Made by a program: the position numbers and the translations under genes. From NCBI GenBank assembly GCA_030744095.1, contig JASLRF010000205.1, positions 1 to 7,070 on the forward strand: DNA of 7,070 nucleotides, written 5' to 3'. The notes beneath the pieces are model-generated. The model saw only the letters and a program-made list of their open reading frames with translations, did not search any database and was not told the origin of the DNA. Every line of letters starts with the position of its first letter. Position 1 is the stretch's first letter. Shown here one piece after another: positions 1-6,173 of the stretch. The DNA is from Pirellulaceae bacterium (GTDB lineage: Bacteria; Planctomycetota; Planctomycetia; Pirellulales; Pirellulaceae).

Positions 1-219
1 ATGTGGCTGATGGAAGAGGTGGGCGAATTGGCTGCGGCACTGCGTGAAGGATCGCTTGAGGACCAGATGGAGGAGTTTGCCGATGTTCTGGCGTGGTTAA
101 CCACCATTGCAAATGTGTCTGGCGTGGATCTAACTGAGGCAATCACGCGAAAATATGGCACCGGCTGCCCGGGTTGCGGCAAGTTCGCCTGTGTCTGCGA
201 TGACGCCGGAAAACCGTAG
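1..219 (+). CDS. MazG-like nucleotide pyrophosphohydrolase, 3' part (5' end outside window)
   Basis: This is the C-terminal part of a small all-alpha MazG-family NTP pyrophosphohydrolase, cytosolic enzymes that hydrolyse (d)NTPs to monophosphate and pyrophosphate. The visible 72 residues contain the metal-binding signature: EEVGE at residues 5-9 and EFAD at 25-28, i.e. the EExxE...ExxD pattern that holds Mg2+. The frame is open to base 1 and the fragment begins directly at the first catalytic helix, whereas family members carry a preceding helix; the ATG at base 1 is therefore probably an internal Met and the gene is cut by the window edge. The tail has four cysteines (C56, C59, C64, C66; CPGC then CVC) that look like a small metal-binding knuckle outside the catalytic core. 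The next gene starts within about 70 bases on the same strand. Family is fairly sure; substrate unknown. Confidence 0.82.
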   Translation: MWLMEEVGELAAALREGSLEDQMEEFADVLAWLTTIANVSGVDLTEAITRKYGTGCPGCGKFACVCDDAGKP

Positions 220-290
220 GGCATTTGCGCATGAGCGGGCACGGAGTATCTTGTAGCCTTTCGTTATCATCATCACCCCGTGGTAGTTGC

Positions 291-2510
291 ATGCGGCAAG
301 CGCAGCCATTCTTGCTCCGTCGGTCGCTGCCGCTTTGCTGTGCGGCTCTACTGGGTTGCTCGCTGCTGCTGCAGCCGGCGCATGTCCAGGCAGATGCGTC
401 AATCGATGATGTCCAAATTGGATTCGCCGGCGAACACAAGACGGGCTATTGGACTCCGGTTTGGATCACCGTGTCCGCGGGCGAAGATCCCGCCAACGGC
501 CGCCTGGATGTCATCGCGTCGGACGGCCGTGGACTGGACGTGCGATCTATCGACCGGAAGGAGATTTCGGTTCGAGCGGGCCAGACCACCACAATCCTAC
601 GGTACGTCAAAATAGGACGCCTGGGAAAAGGGCTGACCGTCGAGTTTCACGATCGGGCTCAGTCAGTGCTTCGCAAACGTGCCTCGTATGTTGATCGTCC
701 CCTGCCGGTGAGTTCTGATGCCGAATTAGTTGTTTCGCTGGGCGGAGACATCGGCGTGGCCGAGGCATTGGCCCATGATGTGACCGCGATCGACGTAACC
801 GCTGTCCAGATCAAACAGGCGGATCGATTGCCGCTGGATTGGTTCGGCTACGAAGGTGTCGATACGATTGTAATTACCACGCGCGATAACCCTCTGCTGG
901 ACGAATTGTCATCACAACAGACTGCCGCCATTCGCCAGTGGGTCGAGATGGGTGGCCAGTTGGTACTGTGCATGGGTGAGTCCGGCAAGCAGATCTTGCC
1001 GGCACCGGACGACTCGCCGTTGAAACCGTTGGTCGACCTTGTGCCCGGGAAATTTGTCAGAATCGCAACTGTTACGAACGCCGCGGCGTTGGAGAATTAT
1101 ACAGGTGGTGGCGCGGCATTGCCCATGACGGTGGACGGTCGCCTCCGCATGACGGTCTTGGATCAAGTGCAAGGTAATCTCGAATTGTACGACGTTGGCG
1201 TCACTGGCAGACGCCCCATGGTCATCCGCGCGCCTTTTGGTTTTGGACAGGTCGTGTTTGCCGCATTCGATCTGGATCAACCGCCTCTTTCTAATTGGGA
1301 AGGTCGGTCACGAATGGTCGTGAAGATCATTCGGGGAGGATCTGCTCAAGAGAATCGGACTGCCGTGCAACAACAGTCCGGACAGGTTTCTCACGTTGGC
1401 TATCACGACATGGTAGGTCAACTACGTGGCGCACTGGATCAATTCGAGGGTGTTTCGTTCGTGGCGTTTTCCGTCGTGGCAACGCTGATCTTGGTCTATA
1501 TCGTTTTGATTGGCCCAGTCGATTTCTTCTTTCTCAAGAACGTGCTTGGCCGCATGCAGCTGACGTGGGTTACGTTTCCAATCATCGTTTTCGGGTTTGT
1601 CGGACTGGCGTTGATACTGAAGGCGCAGCTGAAGGGCAAAGAGATTCTGGTCAATCAGGTCGACCTGATCGATGTGGATGCCGGCACGGGTCTCTTGCGC
1701 GGTACAACGTGGGCTCACATTTATAGCCCAATTACCGAAACGTATGACGTGGCCCTGCAGCCCTCGTTGACGCGTAACGTTGACGCGATCACGACTAGCT
1801 TGCTTTCATGGCAGGGTATGCCCGGAGCTGGTCTGGGCGGATTGAATTCGACATTCGCCGCAGCCGCATTCTCCGAACCATATGTTGTCTCCAGCGGGGA
1901 AGCGGCACCGGTGATTGCCGGGCTCCCAATGCAGGTTGCGTCAACAACGTCAATTTCGTCGCGCTGGTGGCAACAGTCCAAGTGGGATCACACGACGGAT
2001 TTGGCAGCCGACGTGGATGGCCTGTTGCATGGGACAGTCGTCAATCCGTTGGACGTTGAACTGCACGAATGTATGATCTTCTTCTCCGTGTGGGCGTACC
2101 ATTTGGACCGGACTCGCGGCCGTCTGAAACCCGGCCAAATGGCCCGCGCCGAAGACGAACAGCCAAGGAATCTACAGTGGCGACTGACCCGGCGCGAAGT
2201 TCAGGAAATGAAGGATATTGCTACGCCTTGGGATCCGACCAGCTTTGAAGTGCCTCGGATCATGGAAATGATGATGTTCCAGGACGTCGCCGGTGGTGAC
2301 CAATACACGAAATTGTCCAATCGGTATCAGGACTATATCGATATTAGCTCCCATCTAATTAGTGGTCGCGCGGTCTTGATCGGACGCATCGAAGAACGTG
2401 GCAGCAAGGTCTCGGTTGATGGCCAGACGATTGATAGTGAAGCGGGACGCCATTGGACATTCTGCCGAGTTGTTTTTCCCGTCGATCGCTCCAAAGCACA
2501 AGATGATTAG
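291..2510 (+). CDS. Large exported two-helix membrane protein with GATase-like N-terminal region, partner of the ABC ATPase
   Basis: Function is unknown; the architecture is clear. From the ATG at 291 the product has 739 residues. It opens with a signal peptide: R10-R11, a hydrophobic core at 12-27, and a likely cut after A34 (VQA) or A36 (ADA). Residues about 40-385 form an extracytoplasmic region, including a segment (V190 to about G230: DTIVITT, then a GGQLVL strand) resembling the class I glutamine-amidotransferase-like fold without an obvious catalytic triad. Two transmembrane helices follow at about 390-408 and 427-443, joined by a short loop with GPVDFFFLK (408-416) and TWVTFP (425-430), a pattern I associate with uncharacterised ABC-associated membrane proteins. 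The rest, to 739, is probably again outside. The frame also allows TTG 225 and ATG 231; I chose 291 because the signal peptide then begins normally. The ABC ATPase starts 58 bases downstream, suggesting a shared complex. Confidence 0.75.
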   Translation: MRQAQPFLLRRSLPLCCAALLGCSLLLQPAHVQADASIDDVQIGFAGEHKTGYWTPVWITVSAGEDPANGRLDVIASDGRGLDVRSIDRKEISVRAGQTTTILRYVKIGRLGKGLTVEFHDRAQSVLRKRASYVDRPLPVSSDAELVVSLGGDIGVAEALAHDVTAIDVTAVQIKQADRLPLDWFGYEGVDTIVITTRDNPLLDELSSQQTAAIRQWVEMGGQLVLCMGESGKQILPAPDDSPLKPLVDLVPGKFVRIATVTNAAALENYTGGGAALPMTVDGRLRMTVLDQVQGNLELYDVGVTGRRPMVIRAPFGFGQVVFAAFDLDQPPLSNWEGRSRMVVKIIRGGSAQENRTAVQQQSGQVSHVGYHDMVGQLRGALDQFEGVSFVAFSVVATLILVYIVLIGPVDFFFLKNVLGRMQLTWVTFPIIVFGFVGLALILKAQLKGKEILVNQVDLIDVDAGTGLLRGTTWAHIYSPITETYDVALQPSLTRNVDAITTSLLSWQGMPGAGLGGLNSTFAAAAFSEPYVVSSGEAAPVIAGLPMQVASTTSISSRWWQQSKWDHTTDLAADVDGLLHGTVVNPLDVELHECMIFFSVWAYHLDRTRGRLKPGQMARAEDEQPRNLQWRLTRREVQEMKDIATPWDPTSFEVPRIMEMMMFQDVAGGDQYTKLSNRYQDYIDISSHLISGRAVLIGRIEERGSKVSVDGQTIDSEAGRHWTFCRVVFPVDRSKAQDD

Positions 2511-2568
2511 CCAACCGCTTGTCTTTCACGCGAGACAAACGAGCATCCAGATATCGTGGACATGACAC

Positions 2569-3501
2569 GTGATTGAAGCACACGACCTGACGAAACAATA
2601 TGGTGACATGTACGCCATCCGATCCATCGAACTTGATCTTAAGGAAGGTGATCTGTTCGGTTTTATTGGGCCCAATGGGGCGGGCAAGACAACCACCATG
2701 CGGATCATTGCCACCCTGTTGAATCCAACGTGGGGTGAAGCCTACGTCTGTGGAAACTCGATCTATACAAAGCCCAAAGAGATTCGCCGTCTGGTCGGAT
2801 ACATGCCGGACTTTTTTGGTGTCTATGACGACATGAAGGTGATCGAGTATCTCGAGTTCTTTGCGGCGGCATACCGCATCAAAGGGCCGGCGCGGAAGAA
2901 ACGCTGTGAAGAGATGCTCGAAATCGTTGATCTCGATTTTAAACGTGATGCCTACGCCAATACCTTGTCACGTGGGCAGACGCAGCGACTTGGCTTGGCG
3001 CGAACGCTGCTGCATGATCCGCAAGTGCTGCTGCTCGACGAACCGCTGAGCGGACTCGATCCCCGGGCTCGCATCGAGATGCGCAACTTGCTCCGGCGGC
3101 TAGGACAGATGGGTAAGACCATTATCGTCTCAAGCCACATTTTGCCCGAGTTAGCCGACATCTGTAACCGAGTTGGCATCATCGACCGTGGGGTCATGAG
3201 CGTGAACGCCGCAGTGGCCGAGGTTATGAAGCAAGTTCGCGATCGAACCGTCCTCAACGTGGCAGTGAAGAACGATATCGACAGAGCGGCGAAATTGCTT
3301 GAGCAGCATGATTTGGTCGAGGCCGTTAGTATGCATGACGGCTGTTTGTTGGTCACATTAACCGAAGACACAGAAGACTACAGTGACCTTGCTTCCGTCC
3401 TTGTCAGCGGTGGTTTCCAGTTGACACTCTTTCGTGAGGAAGAAGTGAACTTGGAGTCCGCATTCATGGCCCTGACCAAGGGTATGGGCGAGAAGATCTA
3501 A
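2569..3501 (+). CDS. ABC transporter ATP-binding protein (ABC-2 / CcmA-like class)
   Basis: This is the cytoplasmic ATPase subunit of an ABC-2-type transporter (310 residues, usual length). Motifs in order: Walker A GPNGAGKT (34-41), signature LSRGQ (133-137, a variant of LSGGQ), Walker B LLLDE (154-158), D-loop SGLD (161-164) and H-loop H190 in SSH. The Q-loop position, normally Gln after GY-P, is Asp (GYMPD, 77-81). Residues from about 215 form a C-terminal extension typical of ABC-2 ATPases. The start is GTG at 2569; it gives the standard N-terminus (MIEAHDLTKQYG), and a weak purine stretch (GTGGA, 2556-2560) lies 8 bases before it. The preceding gene encodes an exported protein with two membrane helices, probably a partner; a polytopic permease is not present downstream, where a pilin gene converges. 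Substrate cannot be told from sequence. Confidence 0.93.
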   Translation: MIEAHDLTKQYGDMYAIRSIELDLKEGDLFGFIGPNGAGKTTTMRIIATLLNPTWGEAYVCGNSIYTKPKEIRRLVGYMPDFFGVYDDMKVIEYLEFFAAAYRIKGPARKKRCEEMLEIVDLDFKRDAYANTLSRGQTQRLGLARTLLHDPQVLLLDEPLSGLDPRARIEMRNLLRRLGQMGKTIIVSSHILPELADICNRVGIIDRGVMSVNAAVAEVMKQVRDRTVLNVAVKNDIDRAAKLLEQHDLVEAVSMHDGCLLVTLTEDTEDYSDLASVLVSGGFQLTLFREEEVNLESAFMALTKGMGEKI

Positions 3502-3563
3502 CTTCGCGCTGGTTCGCTTTTTGAAGCAAGGACCGCCGTCGTTATTGCTCAACTCAACAGCGG

Positions 3564-3803
3564 CTACCCGCCCTTTCCGCCTTCTCCGCCTTCTCCGCCT
3601 TCTCCGGCGGCTCCAGTGTCTTCACCTAGATCGCTGAGTTGGTCGCTGACATTATCGTAAACCCCGGATGTATTTTGGCCGAGATTGGTGATCGATAAGA
3701 GGACCGTAGCAGTGATCAAAGCGAGCATCACAATATACTCAACGACAGCCGGGCCACTCTCATCGGTAACAAAACGACGGAGTTTTTGTAACTGTGATTC
3801 CAT
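3564..3803 (-). CDS. Flp/Fap-type (type IVb, Tad) pilin with Gly/Glu-rich tail
   Basis: A 79-residue prepilin. The N-terminus is a short charged leader (residues 1-17, ending DESG) followed by PAVVEY, the Tad-pilin processing pattern G|xxxxEY: prepilin peptidase would cut after G17, leaving E22 and Y23 as mature positions 5 and 6. A single hydrophobic helix follows (about 20-41). The mature protein would be about 62 residues, typical for Flp pilins that polymerise into Tad adhesion fibres. The tail, residues about 66-79, is GEGGEGG-like and encoded by a 9-bp tandem repeat. Proline at +1 is atypical relative to the usual Ala or Gly. No other tad/cpa genes (ATPase, platform, secretin, peptidase) are in the window, so assembly would depend on genes elsewhere. 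The gene converges on the ABC ATPase gene, 62 bases apart. No strong ribosome-binding site is seen. Confidence 0.9.
   Translation of the reverse strand: MESQLQKLRRFVTDESGPAVVEYIVMLALITATVLLSITNLGQNTSGVYDNVSDQLSDLGEDTGAAGEGGEGGEGGKGG
3576..3602. repeat. 9-bp tandem repeat (3 perfect copies) in the pilin tail
   Basis: On the + strand the unit TCCGCCTTC occurs at 3576-3584, 3585-3593 and 3594-3602, with a degenerate start of a fourth copy at 3603. On the coding (minus) strand each unit reads Glu-Gly-Gly, so copy-number change would keep frame and lengthen or shorten the pilin's C-terminal tail by three residues per unit. Confidence 0.85.
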
Positions 3804-3975
3804 ACAGCACGTTCGTTCAATGTTGTTATCTCAAATTAAGTCTACCTCATAGCCGGAGCGGTCACTGTCGGAATTGAAAACCCATCGCTCATCCCCTGAC
3901 CGATCAAGGAGTTCCGAGCTTGCCGAGCCGCCGATTGCCCCACTATTTGGCCTCCTGGCAGGCGTTTCGCTACCT

Positions 3976-3996
3976 CTTGGTTACTTAACAACCAAG
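3976..3996. repeat. Short perfect inverted repeat (7-bp arms, 7-base loop)
   Basis: CTTGGTT at 3976-3982 pairs with AACCAAG at 3990-3996 around the loop ACTTAAC. It lies in the gene-poor stretch between the divergent pilin and reductase genes. No T-run follows on either strand, so it does not look like an intrinsic terminator. It could be an operator or part of an RNA structure, or chance. Confidence 0.3.
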
Positions 3997-4263
3997 AACC
4001 CATAGACGCCGCTCTCCAAGCTCTTGCCAGCTCCGCTGGACGACAGATCCTGGATGTTCGGACGCGATTCTCACGTCCACGAAACGCAATCCGGTTATAC
4101 GGGTTTTGTGCTCCGCAAGACTGGAAGAACCGTGGCATTCCAGCAAGTTCCCACCATATTTTCCGGTATCGGAAAAAGAAACAAGTTGAAATCCGAATTA
4201 TCTCGATCAACTATTGAGTGGAGCGTTGGGGGTGGTTGCTGACGCTTTAGGGCAAGCTGTTTT

Positions 4264-4268
4264 GGGAG
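4264..4268 (+). promoter_or_regulatory. Ribosome-binding site of the reductase gene
   Basis: GGGAG lies 7 bases before the ATG at 4276. It is the clearest Shine-Dalgarno-like sequence in the window and supports that start codon, which also places the Rossmann strand (MRVLVTGATG) at the very N-terminus as expected. Confidence 0.7.
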
Positions 4269-4275
4269 ATCGGCA

Positions 4276-5298
4276 ATGAGGGTACTGGTCACAGGCGCGA
4301 CGGGATTGCTTGGAAATAATCTGGTGCGTTTGCTTCTGAACGATGGTGTTGAAGTCCGCGCGATGTCCCCTTCAGCGAGGCATTCCAAGGCGTTGTCGTC
4401 CCTTGATGTCGAGCGAGTTGAGGCAGACATTCGCGATGCCGCCGCCGTCGCGCGTGCGACGGAGAAAGTTGACGCAGTTTTTCATTGCGCGGGGTGTGTG
4501 AAAATCGGCTGGTCGGATCATGTTGAGCACGATGCGATTAATCATAGCGGTGCTAGAAATGTCGCCGACGCTTTACGCGGCAGAGACGTGCGGTTGGTCC
4601 ATGTGTCGTCGGTGAACGCTCTTGGTATCGCGTGGCCTGACCGGAACGGCACGGAAGAGGACTTTGACGAACGGATTACGCCGTGCCCATATGTTACGAG
4701 CAAGCGAGCAGCGCAAGACTATGTTGCCAACCAAGTCGATACCGCGGACCTCGATGCGGTCACCGTGCTTCCCGGCTTTCTCTTGGGGCCTTGGGATTGG
4801 AAACCATCATCGGGTCAAATCCTGCTGAGCGTCGCCGAACACTACACACCTTTTGTTCCCACGGGAGGGGTAAGCCTGGCGGATGTACGTGATGTGGCAC
4901 GAGGAACGGTGGCGGCATTTCATCGTGGAAGAACGGGGCGTCGCTATATTCTGGCCGGCCATAACCTCTCGTACCGAGAGCTCTGGAAGATGATGGCCAA
5001 GACAACCGGAACTCACTGCCCAATCTTTCCGCTTGGCCCCATCAATCGCTGGCTTGCCGGTGTTGGCATCGATATGAGGCATCGTCTTACCGGCCGTGAG
5101 CCGCTGGTGAATTCCGCCTCGTTGAGTTTATCTTCGATGCGGACTTGCTTTAGCAGCCAACGAGCGATTGACGAACTCGGCTACCGATTTCGCCCGGCGG
5201 AGGAAGCGGTGGAGGATGCTTGGGACTGGCTCCGCCGACACCAATTCGCGCCGGAGCCAGCTCGCCAAAAGACGGTGCGGTATGGGAAAACGGCTTGA
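4276..5298 (+). CDS. NAD(P)-dependent epimerase/dehydratase (extended SDR; HpnA / dihydroflavonol-reductase-like)
   Basis: A 340-residue cytosolic oxidoreductase of the extended short-chain dehydrogenase/reductase superfamily. The N-terminal Rossmann fold carries the dinucleotide loop TGATGLLG (6-13), D51 in the EADIRD segment that normally contacts the adenine, and a strand-4 HCAG (70-73). The catalytic set is visible: Ser in HVSSV (111 or 112), Tyr139 and Lys143 in YVTSK. A PGFLLGP segment (166-172) and a later RRYILAG stretch resemble hopanoid-associated sugar epimerase HpnA and dihydroflavonol-4-reductase-like proteins. Absence of an acidic residue at the end of strand 2 (VRAMSPS) with nearby arginine suggests NADP(H). 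Length fits the family. No hopanoid, sugar or flavonoid genes flank it, so the substrate is unassigned. It stands as a single gene and converges with the TIM-barrel gene, 44 bases apart. Confidence 0.88.
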   Translation: MRVLVTGATGLLGNNLVRLLLNDGVEVRAMSPSARHSKALSSLDVERVEADIRDAAAVARATEKVDAVFHCAGCVKIGWSDHVEHDAINHSGARNVADALRGRDVRLVHVSSVNALGIAWPDRNGTEEDFDERITPCPYVTSKRAAQDYVANQVDTADLDAVTVLPGFLLGPWDWKPSSGQILLSVAEHYTPFVPTGGVSLADVRDVARGTVAAFHRGRTGRRYILAGHNLSYRELWKMMAKTTGTHCPIFPLGPINRWLAGVGIDMRHRLTGREPLVNSASLSLSSMRTCFSSQRAIDELGYRFRPAEEAVEDAWDWLRRHQFAPEPARQKTVRYGKTA

Positions 5299-5342
5299 GA
5301 GTTGCCGACGTTAGCGAGACCAGCCGGACACCGCTCCCTCGT

Positions 5343-6173
5343 CTAAATTGTTAATGCGCAAAACTCTCGGACACGATTGGTGATCGCGGGTTCGACGGGC
5401 AGCCGCTCCATGCTACTAGCACCATAAAAGCCGACGATCCCTTCCGTGTTATCAAGGATGTACTGTGCATCCGCAGGTTCGGCAATTGGACCGCCGTGGC
5501 AAAGGACCAGGATGTCAGGATTGACCCGCTTGGCGGCGTCGTGCATGGCCTGAACGCTTTGGGCAGATAATTCGAGCGTCACGGCAGTTTCAGCTCCGAT
5601 GCTACCTTTAGTCGTAAGTCCCATATGCGGGATCAGAATGTCGGCACCGGCGGCGGCCATCGAGGCCGCTTCGTCTGGGTTGAAACAGTAAGGCGTAGTG
5701 AGTATGCCTTGTTCGTGCGCAGTCCGAATCAGGTCGACCTCCAAGCCGTAGCTCATCCCCGTCTCTTCCAGGTTCTGCCGGTATTTTCCATCAATCAAAC
5801 CGACGGTGGGAAAATTCTGTACACCGGAGAAACCGGCGGCATCAACTTCGCGAAGAAACAGCTTCATCAACCGAAACGGATCAGTGCCGCAGACGCCAGC
5901 CAAGACTGGAGTATGTTTAACGACGGGAATCACTTCTCGTGCCATGTCCATCACGATGGCGTTGGCGTCGCCGTAAGGCATCATCCCCGACATCGACCCA
6001 CGGCCTGCCATACGAAAGCGTCCCGAGTTATAAATCACCAAAAGGTCGACCCCACCCGCTTCGGATAGTTTGGCACTAATCCCCGTGCCGGCACCACCGC
6101 CGACAATTGGTTTGCCGTCCGCGACTTTCGAGCGGATGCGGTTCAGTATCTCGTCACGTTGAAACAGTCCCAT
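5343..6173 (-). CDS. Phosphoenolpyruvate hydrolase-like TIM-barrel protein (Tm-1 C-terminal-half homologue)
   Basis: A complete 276-residue TIM-barrel protein of the family annotated as phosphoenolpyruvate hydrolase-like. Hallmarks in order: [11 protein letters not shown] (25-35), [13 protein letters not shown] (48-60), PYGDAN (66-71), [13 protein letters not shown] (88-100), [11 protein letters not shown] (119-129), LEETGM (135-140), [13 protein letters not shown] (183-195), CHGGPI (225-230) and GASSMERLP (251-259). The conserved glycine-rich and CHGGP loops sit where barrel strands end and probably form a phosphate/ligand site. The catalytic activity of the family is inferred from weak relationships and not firmly established. 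The ATG at 6173 lies inside the end of the UPF0261 gene (20-base overlap, different frame), preceded only by an A/G-rich stretch, so translation is probably coupled. The same domain forms the C-terminal half of plant Tm-1. Confidence 0.92.
   Translation of the reverse strand: MGLFQRDEILNRIRSKVADGKPIVGGGAGTGISAKLSEAGGVDLLVIYNSGRFRMAGRGSMSGMMPYGDANAIVMDMAREVIPVVKHTPVLAGVCGTDPFRLMKLFLREVDAAGFSGVQNFPTVGLIDGKYRQNLEETGMSYGLEVDLIRTAHEQGILTTPYCFNPDEAASMAAAGADILIPHMGLTTKGSIGAETAVTLELSAQSVQAMHDAAKRVNPDILVLCHGGPIAEPADAQYILDNTEGIVGFYGASSMERLPVEPAITNRVREFCALTI

Larger units (their letters stand above)
3804..4275. other. Intergenic region between divergent pilin and reductase genes
   Basis: About 470 bases with no convincing gene. 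It must hold the promoters of the minus-strand pilin and the plus-strand reductase, but I could not pick out well-spaced -35/-10 pairs. Two overlapping open frames exist (minus 3842-4210, TTG start; plus 4024-4242, TTG start), but neither has a good start, ribosome-binding site or recognisable product. The only distinct structure is a short perfect inverted repeat at 3976-3996. An uncharacterised small RNA or the remains of a decayed gene cannot be excluded. Confidence 0.6.

Noticed and set aside
955..985. Cys227 in the exported protein as a glutamine-amidotransferase nucleophile
   Set aside because: The Cys lies in the strand after GGQLV rather than in a GxCxG nucleophile elbow, and no matching His-Glu pair is visible; the fold resemblance does not imply catalysis.
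912..1280. Long minus-strand open frame inside the exported-protein gene
   Set aside because: Antisense shadow of a well-supported gene; its translation shows no family motifs.
3535..3564. Imperfect inverted repeat between the convergent ABC and pilin genes, considered as a shared terminator
   Set aside because: Arms GCCGTCGTT and AACAGCGGC have two internal mismatches and a 12-base loop, with no T-run on either strand; it also touches the pilin stop codon. Too weak to call.
3842..4210. Minus-strand open frame of 122 codons upstream of the pilin
   Set aside because: It starts at TTG (first ATG at 4138), has no ribosome-binding site, is rich in Arg/Ser/Ala without recognisable motif, and overlaps an opposing open frame. 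More likely non-coding.
4186..4217. TTGAAA ... TATTGA as a promoter for the reductase
   Set aside because: The spacer is 20 bases, outside the usual 16-18, and planctomycete promoters are poorly defined; not reliable.
4024..4242. Plus-strand open frame of 72 codons before the reductase
   Set aside because: TTG start, no ribosome-binding site, no familiar motif; overlaps the equally weak minus-strand frame.
5625..6068. 147-codon plus-strand open frame opposite the TIM-barrel gene
   Set aside because: Antisense shadow of a strongly conserved protein; no own start signals or motifs.
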